From Fratercula arctica (Eukaryota; Chordata; Aves; Charadriiformes; Alcidae), in contig CANTUZ010000002.1 in the NCBI GenBank assembly GCA_947846985.1, positions 125,140,889 to 125,204,888 on the forward strand: a DNA stretch of 64,000 nucleotides, given 5' to 3'. The notes under the pieces were generated by a model, which made no database searches, was not told where the DNA came from, and was given only the letters and a program-made list of their open reading frames with translations. The number at the start of each line of letters is the position of its first letter. The first letter of the stretch is position 1. The translations under genes were made by a program, and so were the position numbers. Shown piece by piece: positions 24,257 to 37,979 of this stretch.

Positions 24257-24478
24257 GTGAGAGGGGCAAAGCGTCCCCCATCTACCCCAGAAGCAGGTGC
24301 CAAAAAGTCCCTGCTGTCTCTCTGTTTGGATGTCAGTATTCTACATGCACCTACACCCTGTGGATTTATACAGGAATTCTTTCTAATAGAACTTACTAAC
24401 AGCAGAGAAGCATGATTGCATCCACACCTATAATGCTTCACACAGAGATAGCATTTTTTTAATTGTATAAGCAATGAT

Positions 24479-27115
24479 TTCACAGAACGGCTGAGGTTGG
24501 AAAGCACCTCTAGAGATCATCTGGTCTAAGGCCCCTGCTCAAAGCAGGGTCAGCTAAAGCAGATTGATCAAGGCCATGTTCCAGGGTCTTGAGCGTCTCC
24601 AAAGATGGAGACTCCACCACCTCTCTGGGCAACCTGTGCCAATGTTTAACACTCCCAGAGGAAAAAGGGGTTTTTCTTATGTTTAAGTGGGATTTCATGT
24701 ATTTCTGTTGCCCTGTTGCTTCTTGTCCTATCACTGTTTCCATCCTCTTTACTCACCTCTATCGGGTATTTATTCACTTTGATGAGCTCCTTCCTGAGCC
24801 TTCTTTTCTGGCTGAACACTCTCAGCTCTCTCAGCCTTTCCTCATGTGAGAGACACTCCAGCCGCTTAATTGTCTCTTGGCCCTGTGCTGGACTCCCTCC
24901 AGTAGCTCTGCATCTCTCTTGTACTGGGGAGTCTGGAACTGGACACAGTATACCAGGTGTGGCCTCACCAGTGCTGAGTAGAGGGGCAGGATCATGTCCC
25001 TCAGCCTGCTGACAACACTCTTCTTAGTGAAACCCAGGAGGCTTTTGGTCTTCTTTGTTGCATGGGTGCATTTCTGGCTCATGTTCAACTTGGTGTCCAC
25101 CAGGACTCCCAGGTACTTTTTGTTAAAGCCATTTTCCAGCTGCTTGACCCCACAGCTTGTAGTGGTACCTGGGCTTGTTCCTTTCCAGGGGCATGACATG
25201 GCATTTGCCTTTGTTGAACTTCATGAGGTTCCTGTCAGCCCATTTCTCCAGCCTGTCAAGGTTCCTGTGGATGGCAGCACAAACACTTGCTGAAGCACCC
25301 AGTCCTCCCTGCTAAGGGTGTACTCTGTCCCACCGACCAGGTAACTTAGGAAGATGTTAAACAGTGTTGTCCCAGGTGTACACCTCCGGTGTACACCTCC
25401 AGTGTACAGTGTACACCTTTGGTGAGTGGCTTACAGATGGACTTTTTGTTGCTGATCGCAATACTTGCAGCACAGCAGTTCAGCCAATTTTCAGTCCAGC
25501 TCGCTGTCCTCTTACCTAGTCTGTACTTCATCAGTTTGACAGAGAATGGTAAGGCATACGGTGTCAGAAACCTTGCTAAACTCAAGATAAACAACATCCA
25601 CTGCTCTCCCCTTATGCACCAGACTAGTCGTTTTGTCATAGAAGGCTACCAGATTGGTCAAGAATGATTTTCCCTTCCTAGACCCATGCTGACTATGCCT
25701 AATTACCTCTTGTACTTCATCTGTCTGCAGGTAGTATCCAGGATTATTTGCTCCATCCCTTTCCCAGGGACTGAGGTGAGGTTGACTGGCCTGTAGTTCC
25801 TTCTTGAAGAAAGGAGTGACATTTGCTTTCTTCCAGTCCTCAGGAACCTCCCTTGATTGCAATGACCTTTCAATGATTATCAAGAGTGGCCTTGAAGTGA
25901 CATCATCAATCTCCTTCAGCACTTGTGGTTGCATCCCATCAGGTCCCATGGACTTGTACAGGTCCAAATTAAGTGTTCTTTAACCTGGTCCTCTTCTAAC
26001 AATGGAAATTCTGCCTTGGTCCAGATGTTCCAATGGGTCTCAGGGGCTAAGGATTCCTCAAGTTCAATCTCACCAGTAAAGACCAATGAGAAAAGGGTAT
26101 TGATTACATTGGCCTTTTCTGTGTCCTGTCTCCAGATCCCCTGCCTCATTCAGCAGTGGGCACACATTTTCCCTAGTCTCCCACTTGCTGTTGATGTACC
26201 CATAGAAACCTCTCTTGTTGCCCTTCACATCCCTCAGCTGAATCCCAGATTCAGGTCCAGGCAGGCTTTAACTTTCTTAACTGGATCTTCGCATGCTTGA
26301 GCAGTGTCCCTATATTTCTCCTATATCAGTTAACCCTACTTCCACCTCTTGAATGTTCCTTTTTTATCTTTGAATTTTGTCAAGAGCTTCTTGCTCATCC
26401 ATGCAGGCCTTCTGCTACCTTTGCTTGACTTCCTGCATATGGGATGCTCTTGAGTCTGGAGAAGGGGGTCCTTGAAAATCCTGGACTCTTCCTCTCTTCT
26501 TCAAGATGGTTTCACATAGGATTCTTCCAAGCAAGTCCCTGAACAGGCCAATGTTTGCTCTCCTATGTGCAGGAGTTTTAACCTGATATTTGCCTTCTCT
26601 TGGGATCCTGAGCACCACCATCCCATAATCAAGGTGGCCAGGGCTGCCCCTGACCTCCACATTCCTAACCAGCTCTTTGTTTGCAAAAATCTTGTCCTGC
26701 ATAGCATTTCCCCTCTTCATCTTCTCAACCACCTGTGTCAGGAAGTTGTCATCAATACACTCCAGAAATATCCTGGATTGATTTTGCCCTGCCGTGTTGC
26801 TCCTCCAACAGATATCAGGGTTGTTCTGGGAGGACCAGGGCCAGTGAACATGAGATTTCTTCTGGTTATCTGAAGGAGGCCTGATCTGCTGCTTCTACCT
26901 GATCAGGCAGTCTGTAGCAGACACCCACGCCAATGTCACCCACGTTGATCTGCCAGCCCGCCCAGACCCATCAGCTCTCAGCTGGCTCATGGCAGAGCTC
27001 CATGCATCCCTGCTTCTCTCCCAAATACAGGGCAACTGTCCCTCCTCACTATCCCGTCCTATTCTTCCCAAAGATCCTGTATCCTGACATTACAGCACCC
27101 CAGTGGTGTGAGTGT
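24479..27115 (-). mobile_element. Longest CR1 LINE copy, 5'-truncated and dead
   Basis: About 2.6 kb, from the 3' end (complement at 24479, CACAGAACGGCTGAGGTTGG) back into the C-terminal part of the ORF2 endonuclease. In order on the minus strand: degenerate endonuclease end near 26840, RANIGLFRDLLGRIL, TLFSLVFTGE, reverse transcriptase pieces KSMGPDGMQPQVLKE, VPEDWKKANVTPFFKK and GRAVDVVYLEFSKV, then the C-terminal region YLGVLVDTKLNMSQKCTHAT and [14 protein letters not shown]. The motif A Asp is Glu (YLEFSK for YLDFSK), and the stretch that should encode FADD, near 25305, is deleted. Several frame breaks. Full-length CR1 is about 4.5 kb. Confidence 0.95.
25375..25418. repeat. GTGTACAC tandem repeat inside the CR1
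   Basis: GGTGTACACCTCC occurs twice in tandem (25375-25387, 25388-25400), followed by a third degenerate GTGTACAGTGTACACCT. AGGTGTACACCT (25374-25385) is a perfect 12-bp palindrome. It sits where the family has ordinary RT sequence. Confidence 0.9.
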
Positions 27116-27873
27116 GATTTGCCCATTAATTCAGAGATTTCTAAAAATCTAAGCTCTGTCTACTGAAGAATTCAAAGGTGAGTGTTTTCCTTTTTTTATT
27201 TCTTTTTCAAACAATTGGCAACAAACAGAAAGTCCATTTCTCAGTACTATTGCAAAGTGCGTGTGCTATGTTCAAATACGTCCTATGCTACTGTTAGTTT
27301 TTTAACAAAGGAATGTTTCTGTCAAATGGTTCTTATCAACAAAATTAAATAGAAATAATAAATGGCTTGCTAATATTTTTCTGTGAGCCAGTTTTTAAAT
27401 GGGTCACATTGTTCTTCTCTTTACTAGCAATCTAAAATAGAGGTTATTATATCAACAGTGGTTTGCACATAATAGAACGTTATCCGAAATTGAGTTTGGT
27501 AATGTTTTTCCTTGAAAATTAAGGCTATAGTAGTATAGTACTGAAAATTATCATAGTTTACTTTTTATTTTTCTATTTAAAGGCAATATTCTTGATAGTA
27601 AAAATTGCAGTTGGAGTTCTGACTAGAGAAAATGATCTCTTGGTACAGGCAATAAGGAAAATGAATGTTCACGTGGAGAGCATAGCATTATTGAGGCTCC
27701 TCTTCCCTTCATGGGACAAATTCTCTGCTATATTTGATGCAATTTCACACACTTCAGCGGAACTGCACCAATTTATGTTACAGCGAATGCAGGACATTTA
27801 TTATTTTTTTTGTTAAAATTGAACTAAGTTATAAAAATAAGGATAGAATTTAAGTGGAAGCATTGACAGCATT
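27116..27873. other. Intergenic DNA, nothing recognised
   Basis: AT-rich stretch between two CR1 fragments. A donor-like TTCAAAG|GTGAGTG occurs at 27177 without a convincing partner. No gene or repeat seen. Confidence 0.6.
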
Positions 27874-28014
27874 TCATAGAATCATAGAAACATAGAATGT
27901 GTTGGGTTGGAAGGAACCTTTAAAGGTCATCTAGTCCAACCCTCCAGCAGTAAGCAGGAACATCTTCAACTAGATCAGATTGCTCAGAGACTCATCAAGC
28001 CTGACCTTGAATGA
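27874..28014 (-). mobile_element. CR1 LINE 3' fragment
   Basis: TCATAGAATCATAGAA, then GTTGGGTTGGAAGGAACCTT and CATCTAGTCCAACCC, the complement of a CR1 3' end; the match fades after CTTGAATG. About 140 bp, of a different subfamily type than the 33.6/54.1 kb copies. Confidence 0.92.
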
Positions 28015-31000
28015 AGTTAAGATTTCTTTCACAAATCTTGGATTTGAGAGGCTATTTATGAAAATCATACTGTGGTCCATTTCTCCCTGGACTATCTTGC
28101 AGATGTGCAGCTGCAGCTCTTCAGCACCAAGGAAAATATGAGCTACCCATGGACACCAGCAAAGCCGCCCACCCAAGGCATGCGAGGCCATCCAAGAGTC
28201 ACTGGCATCTCCAAGGGAGACATTTTCTACGTCCTCTGTGAAACACACTGGGAAAATGGAAATTCATAGTGCACAGGGTGCAAATCGTTCCGCCCAGTTC
28301 AGATTTATGCATTACTTCAGTGCTGGTGAGGACTGTGTTCAGGCAATGCCACGCACGGCTGTAGAGAATTCCTTCTCGGAGAACGGATTTCCCCACTATC
28401 GTGTATGCAGCTTCTGCTCCCACTCAGCTCTCAGTTCAAGATTAAAGGGCATCTCAGGGTTCTGCTTCAGCGGCTTAAGTTGAAGTAGGGCTAGAATGGT
28501 CAAAACAATTTGCAACACTTAAAAACATAATAAGGGAAAATAAAGAGGTCTTTCCACCACTTGCTGAGGAAAACGGAAGCACAGGACAGAACAGACTCAA
28601 GTACAAGGTCCTGACTACGCCTGGCACCGTGCGTTAGACTCTTCAGGGATTTCTTCACAGAGGTGAACTTCACTTGCACTGAGATCAATGAAAACCCGCG
28701 CGTTCAATCTGTTTCTCATAAAAAAAATACCCCTGAGTCTCTCCAGTGTGCAAGTCGGAACTGTCTGAAAGTCACAGGGAAATAAAGGGCTGAAAGGCTA
28801 AGAATTTCATGCTTCTCTTTCTTTTTTTATACGCTTTATTCCTGCAGATCCTATGGGAAACATAGGACTTCAGCACAGGGGCAGCCAGAAAGATTCAGGG
28901 CTGTTAAATTAGTAGCTTATTTAAATCCCAAGGTAAACTGTTTGTGCTAAATTAATCTATGAACCCTCACGTGAGATTTAGAGCCTCTGAGCAGTACAGA
29001 TATTTTGAGATGATCTAGTTGTGGTTGGAGAGAAGGGAGAGCATGGGCATGAGTAACTCTATGTTGTGTGCCGTAGCAGGGTTAGCACACAGCACAGTGC
29101 AAAAACCTGACACGGGCAACACAGCCAGAACGCCAGGGATCAAAGATGTCTAGGCACTTCTAAAAATCAGTTGCTCAAATAATCATCAGATACCAGATTT
29201 GAGATGCTTGCTAGGAAACTGAGGAAGATGTGTAAGGCAAAATAATGGTAGTTTCTGGAAGGGATTGGAAAGTGTAAGAAAGGCTACTGCTGCCAATTAA
29301 TAGATTAATAGACAGGAGCTGCCTCTTGTGGGCATCTCTTAAGCAGGAATCAGAGGCACCCCAGCTAGCTGTTTTATAAACTCAGGCAGGACCAGCTAAC
29401 AGTAATGACTTTCACTGGAGTGAATTAGAGGATACAGGTACTGCTGTTTCTACATCTTATTGGCAAACGAGGGACAGGTTTTGACAAATCACAGGTGAAG
29501 GCTGCGCCGTGGAGCTGAGCGAGAGCAGCATTTGGGATAACCCAAGGCTCCTTCTGGACAATGCTCTTTTTTGAGTCCAGCGCTGGCAGGCGCTGTGGGG
29601 TGGAAGCACTACATCTGCCCCCACACCACCCCCAGCCTAACACCAGCACTATGAAAGCACACGCAGACTGTCATGGTATTGTCAATTTAATCGCTACATC
29701 CAAACAAGAAGGGAATAGAGAAGACTTCCAATGTACCGCTGGTAAATGCGGAATTTGTAGTATATTGGTGTATCCATCTTCATCGGGTAGATGACATTCA
29801 TGCACTGGAATGGCCTTTTTTTATAAAATTCTTGAGATTACACTTTTGTTTTTACCCGTCTGCGTGAATGGTGGAAAACATTTTTAAAATATTATGCTGC
29901 AGACAGAAAATAAAATGAATACGCATTTTGCAGTTTGTGAGTCCTTCAAGATGTGATTGATCGTTGTCCCATTGCTGCGGGTCAACCTCTGCCATAGAAA
30001 ACTCCTGATAATCTTCAGCTGCATTTCCTAAACCATTAATAGGATGGACAAGGCTAAAGTAACAACGCACGATTTATTTTCCAAAAGCAGCTGACAGGAG
30101 GAAATGGATACCAAATGAATTAACTCATTAGAACAGTACAGCACATTTGGAAATTCAAAACAGACTGCCTGGAATGATTTACATCTAAGCATGAGGTTAA
30201 TGTCAGGCCCTTGCTTAGGCGTGTCAGTGTTGTAATCTAGTGCTCCAGTTTCAGAGAGGTCGATGGGTGCACACCCTGGAGCTTGCGTGTTAGGGTGAGC
30301 CTGGACTTAATTAGTTACATGACTAGAATACCACCTGTCACGGCCACACACAGCTTGTGCGTTATGTGCAAGGGCTACACCCGCGTGCATGGACACACAC
30401 GCACAACACACAGACATACAAACACTTTCTAATATAAACAAAAAAATTCTATTATTTGCTTGTTGAGAGGCATTATTAAAAATAGCAGGCGTCTTATAGG
30501 CTGTAAATACATTCTGTCTTTAAGAAGGTGCAACTGTATCCAGGGCAAAAAGCTTGGCAGTCATCTCGAAGCAGCAAGGTTTCTTTCATGCCTGATTTAT
30601 AACCAACAGGGAATTTCTCCGAAAATGGGTTTTACCACTTCTCAGCCACAAGTTGTCAACCAAGTCTATTTTCTCCTGGTAAACTTCCACCTGTGTCACT
30701 TTCAAAGTCACAGGAGTGTATTTTTAGAAAATTGTGGGCCTTTATTTAGCATAGCAGACTCCATTACAGCACTGCTAAAGTAATACGTACATTTATAGCT
30801 GTCATTAATAGGGTATATTTAAGAGCTTTAGTTGCTTTTTACCCTTCATAGGCGTAATTAAAGGAGTCAGGGGTTGTATTACAGAAACATTTGCCTCCAC
30901 ATGTGTAGCACAAAGATTACTTTGCAAAGAGACAACTGGCATCCAAAACAGTTTGGGGTATTTCTTCACATACACATGGCAAAAGCATGATAGCACTTCT

Positions 31001-33557
31001 CATTAAAAACAAAAAAACAAACAAACAAAAATCTAACACAAGACCTTATTAAATCACGTTATCAGAAAATGGCTCAAACTTGATTAGTGTGTGCAGATAA
31101 TGGGGACTAGGCAACACCATGAAAATGGTCCTGTTGATGGATATTTGAGGAGTCCACATACATGGCCTATGACCAACAGCTGTAAAAAGTTCTTTGCATT
31201 CCTTTTGGTGCAGAAATCACTTGGAAAAAGAGTCCTCCCAAAACAAAAGCAATTCAAGCAGCCTATCTGAGAGAAAGATGAGGAAGGAAGGAGGAAGAAT
31301 TACTTCATCTTCTGCACTGCCAATCATTTTTACATCATCCCAGATTATGCAATGTACCCTAGCAGGGACTGTGAAGCTTGACTACATCAGGAAAGGTCAG
31401 TCTTCGTTAGCTCTGTCTGCTGCACAATGCGTGCTATGAGATGTCTGATGTGGAAAGGTCACAGCCGCAGACTTCACAGCATCTCTGTCCAGCTTCAGTC
31501 TACACCCACCCTTAATTATCCAGGTTATCAGGAAGAGAGGTTAAATGCTTTCATGTGAAGTCTGTGTTTATCCTGGTGGCATGTAAAGAACAACCCGGTT
31601 AAAATCAAATTAAGACGTAGCTCCCTTCTTCAGAATGACATTGTTGCTGTGCAGTACAGATTAAAATAAAATTCCACGAATGAGTGATCTGGTTTCATTT
31701 TGCAATGCTGTTTTACAATGCGTACTGTCCAACAATGTATAGTGATAATCCTAAAGAGAGCACATGAGGATTTGCAACATATAATGATTAATGTCTTTGG
31801 TCCTCAAACTCTTCTTCCTTTGTTTGCCTGTAAACCATGGCTATACAAATTGGCTTGGCATAAGGCACAAAACTTATTCTCATCTCAAAAAAAATCAGCT
31901 GTGCTGGAATGAGGTAAAATCAGAAAGGTAAGGGCAAAATTACTTTAGTTCCAGGGACTGTGTCATACACATACACATGCAAACATGCTCTTAACCTTTT
32001 TCCTTATGCATCAAAACACTTTAGTGGAAGCACAAGCCACAGCACTTCTGAAATTAAACATATTGGTGCTTTGTGGTGTTTTGCAAATTCTCGCAGAACA
32101 GATGTGCAATCCCAACTCAGGGCAAGCTTCATGCAATCTGCCAGCTCTGCATACAAATTGAGAGTCCAAATCAGATACAATCCTCTTCCTTTATTTTGTT
32201 CTGGCTTAAAAAAAGCTCTCTGAGATCAACCTCATCCATGCAAATGTCCCAAAGAGAAATGCTAGATTTAGCTGACAGATGCATAAAATCTCATGTTGTC
32301 ACAGAATTCCCCAGTGTCTACTCAGCACCAGATGTCAAAGAATGCAAATCTGCAGCTGGGTCTGGTGTTCGTTTGTGCTCCAAATTCCCTCCTTCACAGC
32401 TGTAGTTTTCCACTTCCATGTACATAGAGCCAAATTTTCAGAAGCAGGAGGTAGACCATGACTCCCTATATTGATGTGAATATACATGTTTCTTTAGTTG
32501 CCTGTTTGAGTTGAATGGTGTATTTGTGAGGGCATATTTGAGTATACTCACACGCCAGTATTGAAAACAACCTTGCTCATCTTTCAAAAACAATCTCTTT
32601 TCAACAGGTTCTCTAGAACTGGAGTTGTCTTTCCAGATATCTGTTTGGAGGTACAGAACAGGATTTTCATCCTTGCTTAGGCCTCCTGGGCGCCATGGAA
32701 ATAATAATCATAACCACAGTAATCCAAAAGAAAAGACTTGAAATCATGAGGAACTGCAGAGCAGGGTTTCTCTGTTATCTGAGGGCGGGAGGTTGCTGGC
32801 CATTCTATGCACCCTTCAGGAAAGGAAGCTCTATCCTGGAACTATAATTACTGTTTTAAACTTTTGTTCTCCTTTGTGTAGGTATTACCATCCTGCACAG
32901 CTTTTGAAAAATAGTCAGTGAGTACCATTAAAATAATATGCCTGCAAGAGCTGAATTGATGTGAATTTTTCCATATTTTCTATCTAAATAGGGGGGAAAT
33001 CTGAAACAACAGGTAAAAGTGATTACTACAGTCCACATTTGTTTTCCTGAGCTTCCTTTAAATGAATTCAGATTTCCAAGGTTCATCTCCACTGGCCTCA
33101 AGTGCAGTTTAGATTTCATTTTCTTAAATGAAGATAAAATGCATACGGAGAGCTTTTCTTTCCCCTTACAATGATCTTCAATTCACTGAGTTCTCAGTTT
33201 TACAGACAGTAATCATAAACTTACCAAATATTTGTTTACTTACACCTCTGATTTTCAGCCAAATCACTAATTATACTTGAAAAAGTTTGTTTCTCCTAGG
33301 GCTGAGATGATATCTTGCTGTGTTTAAAAGGGATGAGGCTTGCATGATGGGAGGGGACAGTACTCCAAAAGTAGGTTCAAATTTAAATAAAAAGTCCAAA
33401 TTGGACAATCATATATAAATACCTGATTTTTTAAGGAAAGCATAGCATGCACTTTACCATTGCAAAATGACTTCTATCAGACTCCGTTAGTTTCCTAGAA
33501 TGTTTATCTCTTCCCAAACCACTTTTATTGCCTTCAGCTAAGTGGGGATATTTTTCT
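28015..33557. other. Intergenic DNA without recognised genes
   Basis: Short open frames only, none with family features. A CA-rich low-complexity stretch lies at 30384-30427 and a CAAA-rich stretch near 31005-31030. Nothing else supported. Confidence 0.6.
30384..30427. repeat. CA-rich low-complexity tract
   Basis: Imperfect CA-type repeat (GGACACACACGCACAACACA and onward), not a pure microsatellite. Confidence 0.75.
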
Positions 33558-34053
33558 CCCGGTTCCAGAAGGACAGGGAACTGCTGGAAAGGGTGCAGCA
33601 GAGGGCTACCAAGATGATTAGGGGACTGGAACACCTCTCTTATGAGGAAAGGCTGAGGGATTTGGGTCTCTTCAGTCTGGAAAAAAGACGGCTGAGAGGG
33701 GATCTTATCAACACTTATAAATACTTAAAGGGTGGGTGTCAGGAGGATGGGACCAGGCTCTTTTCAGTAGTGCCCGGGGACAGGACAAGAGGCAATGGGC
33801 ACAAACTTGAGCACAAGAAGTTCCACCTAAACATGAGGAGGAACTTCTTTACCCTGAGGGTGGCAGAGCACTGGAACAGGCTGCCCAGAGAGGTGGTGGA
33901 GTCTCCATCTCTGGAGACATTCAAAACCCGCCTGGACGTGTTCCTGTGTAACCTGCTCTAGGTGACCCTGCTCTGGCAGGGGGGTTGGACTAGGTGATCT
34001 CCAGAGGTCCCTTCCAACCCTATGGTTCTATGATTCTATGATTCTATGATTCT
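33558..34053 (+). mobile_element. Young CR1 LINE 3' fragment
   Basis: About 496 bp, 5'-truncated in ORF2 at the [13 protein letters not shown] codons. The frame is intact from there to the stop ([20 protein letters not shown] ... [11 protein letters not shown]), then GTGACCCTGCTCTGGCAGG and the 8-bp tail (TTCTATGA units). It differs from the 54.06-54.56 kb copy at about six positions. Confidence 0.97.
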
Positions 34054-35197
34054 CTTGGTTTTATGCCCCTGAATATTTTAATGCCTGCACAAAATGCAAC
34101 TCACCTAACAGCCCTGTCTCCACAAATTCATGGAGACCTGAGAAGTTCTCATCCAGTGCCTGTAAACAGTATAGATCAGCCTCACCAAAATTACTACACG
34201 CTTCTTCAGGTCTTGACCTGGCTTGCATGCAGCTACCCCAGCATTTCCACAGCATTTCCACAGCACCACAGAACCTCCAGCTCTGGCCCTAGGGCAAGCA
34301 GAGCCAGGTCAGGTATCTGCATCTGCCGTATGAATACTCTTCTAAATCTTCACATTGCCAGTAAGATTGAATCAGATAAACAAATCTGGCAACAAAATAC
34401 TGAAAAGTTGACTCCTAAAGTTCCATAAGCTATGGCCAGAGTCCACATAATTTGAGTGATAGCTATGAAATGTGGAAGAGGAACAGAGATGTAGTGAGAG
34501 TCCTCAGCTATTTCTGTATTTAGTAACTGTGGCCATAAGACAGAGCAACTGTAATGAAAATGTTAACTGTTAAAGGCACTTTTGGGCAGTCTAGCAGTGT
34601 TTATTACTACCATTATTATGCACATATCCAGAATATCAGTTTTTCAAAGTAGAAAATAGGATCAATTCAGGAAAGCAGTGATTTAAGATAAAAGAAAAAG
34701 TGGTGTTTGCTGGTTTTACAGTAAGCAATAGCAGAGCTATCCACCGATCAGATAAGAAGAAAGAAGGGAGAAGAGTTTAAAATACTTTGAAGTGATATGA
34801 CCCAGCACAAATAGCCTCAGTGACATTTTAAGATCAAATAGTCTAAGCATCAAGTACATGTACTTCAAACCATACAGGGAAGTTGTGACAAGTTCAGCCT
34901 GATCTCCCCAAGCAAAGGAGCTAGTGCTTGGGGTGGCAGAGATTTTTATTTAATTCTGAGTTCCAGAAGTTTATCCTGCATATTTTTACAAGTATCACAA
35001 GATTGTATTTACTTATTTATTTGACTTTGAATACTTTATAGTGATAATATCCCAATGAAGTGTTTTATACAGCAATTAAAAATGCATTTACCAAGTTACA
35101 TTTTTAGGTTACTGGCTGTTTCCTGAAAGAATGGAAAGGAATTACTACAAAAGTAAATATTTCTGAAATTGATAAAGAAATACATGTTCAGACATTT

Positions 35198-35234
35198 AAA
35201 AAAACAAACAAACAAAACAAAACCAAACCAAAAC
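35198..35234. repeat. CAAA-rich low-complexity tract
   Basis: AAACAAACAAACAAAACAAA pattern passing into ACCAAACCAAAAC. Confidence 0.85.
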
Positions 35235-36765
35235 TTTCCAGATACTAGATTTAAATATGATACTTTGTAAAAGGAACGTTAAAAAGTTGAACAAATACTA
35301 AAGAAGGAGGAAGCACTGAGAAAGGTAGGGAAGTCAGGGAGATCATCAAGTGGTCTGCACCATCAAAAATACATTAAATCTGAGACTACAAGATGTTGAG
35401 ACCCAAGTTGTGAGAAATCAGCAGGAAAACAAAGTGCTAATTGTGCCCAGAGTGAAGCACAAGAGGTGCATGAGGAAGGGATTTAAAATCCTGCCTGCAG
35501 TTGTGTTTGGAAGGTTTGGGGGAAGCGTCGCTCTGAAGCAAACAGGCAGGTGGGCAGCTATTGTATAAAAAGTATCTGTGGGGAAAAGCAATGACACCTA
35601 TAAAAATCATCAGAAAAGAAGGTTAGAAGATTCTTCCATTGCAAAGGCTTTAATTAATGGGAAACAAATAAATGGCATTTATGCAGCCTGTCAAAGCCTG
35701 CCTCCTATGCCCCATGCAACAAACATCACTTCTGTTAGAAAGGAAACGTACATTTTCAGCCAGCATCACTCCCTGGGAGCCAATACACTGCCGGAGATGG
35801 CTACCTCTGCGGAGCACACCGAGCCCCGGCAGGCCCTGCGTGAGAAACAGGGCTTGAGCAGGACAGCCAGGCTGTGGAGAATCAGGCCACAAGGAACAAC
35901 CATCGCTGCTCATTCAATGTTCACTTTATAAAAGCAGATACCTTTGGATTAATTATATTGTATGCCCGCTTTATGTTCATTATCACAGAAATTTATCTCA
36001 GAAGCAATGCCTTCTGCCTGGAAAATAAATGTTTCTGCTTTGCTTCATTGCCTAATAGCTGGAGGAGTCCATTATCTTGGGAAAACATTTTTTCCATTTA
36101 CAATGACTGTTAAATATTTTATGATCATTTTCCTTTCTAGCTTTCACAGCAAATGAAAAAATACATGACAGACACAAGATGCTAAATGGTCACTAATGTA
36201 TGTAATTTAGTGTATACATTGAATCTTCACCTCCTTTCATCCTGACTATCTATAAATTGTACTGTACTGTACACTGTACTGCTTCCTTCAATTATTTTAA
36301 TTTACTGTCACTGCTTAGTCTGGCTACCATTGCCTAGACAATTGCCATTGCCTATGTTACAAGTACCTCATAGTGGGCTTCTGGAAGCACAGTTTTCAAA
36401 TGATGTAGCTTTAGGACTTGGATCCTGGTGTTTGAAAGGCATTTAATTATTATTTTTCTGCGAGGATTGCTGCAGTGACGTATCAGTGTAATACCTCTGC
36501 CACTGACTGACTTTCACTTAGTTTAGAATCAAATGTTATTTTCATCAGTCTGAAAAAGACGGTAGAAGCTTTTTTTAATAATCAAATATAATACATTCTG
36601 TAGTTCTGCACGTACAGCCAAAATAACTCTCATAATCCAGCTACACTGATCGAAAGCAGAGAGGAGGGGGAGATTCAAAGGCATGTTAGGGATGCACTGA
36701 TTGAACGTATCCCTGAAAACTTATTTCTATAGCACTGCTTTGTTTTGCCTCCTCTCTGTTTTCAG

Positions 36766-36838
36766 GAATCCTGATGAAAGAATGGCGGCAAGATCACCTG
36801 CTTTCACCTGCATGTATCAGCTGCATGGAAATGTCCAG
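36766..36838 (+). other. Exon-like segment, 73 bp
   Basis: A strong polypyrimidine acceptor (TGCCTCCTCTCTGTTTTCAG) and a strong donor (TCCAG|GTATGT) enclose 73 bp. Frame 2 is open throughout (NPDERMAARSPAFTCMYQLH and on), but no family is recognised and this length is too short to judge coding. It could be an exon of an unknown transcript or chance. Confidence 0.2.
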
Positions 36839-37962
36839 GTATGTACAGGGAAATGGAGCCAAGACCTCCCTAACCTGTGAGCAGACTCTGGTTTCTATAC
36901 TGAACCACTCCAGACTGGGTTATAGGTAATAGGCCGTGTCTGTGCTGCATATGTAAAGCACAATGTACAGGCCTGATGCCATACAAGTAACAGGATGATC
37001 AGTATAATAATCACAAATGCTGTACATTCGACTAAATCAAACCAAAATTCTGTAAGACTGTAGGAAAAACACATCCAGGCTTACTAAGGGCTGTAAAATC
37101 TTGGTGTAAAATCTGGCTTGGTTTTGTGAGCCTCAAGTTGAAAACACTTTGAGGAGATATGCTTCTCACTTTCTGAAATGGAAAAAAAAAGTAGGCCCCT
37201 TTCATACATTATATTTTGACTACCAAAGCCAAAAAACAATTAGTCTCTCTGGAAAACCTCATCCTTTTCCATAAAATCTCTCTCTTCGTTTTGCTGGTGC
37301 AAAACGCACATTGATATTGAACAAAATGTTTCAGGAACTCCTCCAACCTTTGTGAAACAGTTGCATTTACTATGTCCAGGATGTATATGACATCAATTTG
37401 CAAAGGTCAGGATATGAAATATTACATTATTACAACATATTAACTGTACCCACCAACTATTACCAGCTGTACACTTCTGAGTAGGCATCACAGCATTTTT
37501 TCTATGAAAAAAAGAAAAGTACAGGTCTTGAGAATACAATCTTTTACCAAACTACCTTCTCTGAATCTTGCAAGCTTTAGAAATTTGGTCTGTTTCCAAG
37601 GAGTAGTTACAAAAGAGGAGAGATTTAAGGCTGGCTTCAGAGCTGGGCAAATAAGCTTTTGTGTAAAGTAAATGAACTCTGAGGGACTGGAACTATGGAA
37701 CTTCGGATAAAATCAGCTAATAAGTTCAGCCAGAAACAGGGACTGACTGAGGGGAACAAAAAGGTCATGATATTTTAGTTTTATATTTTCCTTTTTAATG
37801 AAATTCCGTATTTTGAAAGCATTAAATATTTGGTTATGATAGCTTTAAACAAAACATTTGACATCATGTTTTTAACCACCACTTTTAATTACTATTTTTT
37901 TTATTTTAATATGTTAATCAAAAAGTCTTAGCCCAAAATCTTAAAACAGCATTTTGATCTTT

Positions 37963-37979
37963 AAAAAAAAAAAAAAAAA
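37963..37979. repeat. Poly-A run of 17
   Basis: Homopolymer without recognisable retroposon sequence before it. Confidence 0.95.

Larger units (their letters stand above)
11277..24478. other. Intergenic DNA without recognised genes
   Basis: AT-rich sequence upstream of CA8. All open frames are short and show no family features. It holds a 19-bp duplication (12749-12786), an A run (13959-13971), a G/T-rich tract (about 17316-17364), another A run (23733-23746), an ancient repeat remnant (23136-23185) and two exon-like segments (19352-19508, 24175-24256). Nothing else is recognised. Confidence 0.6.

Noticed and set aside
23940..24281. 113-codon minus-strand frame in the GC-richer patch
   Set aside because: No recognised motif, no promoter or splice support, and open length is expected at that composition.
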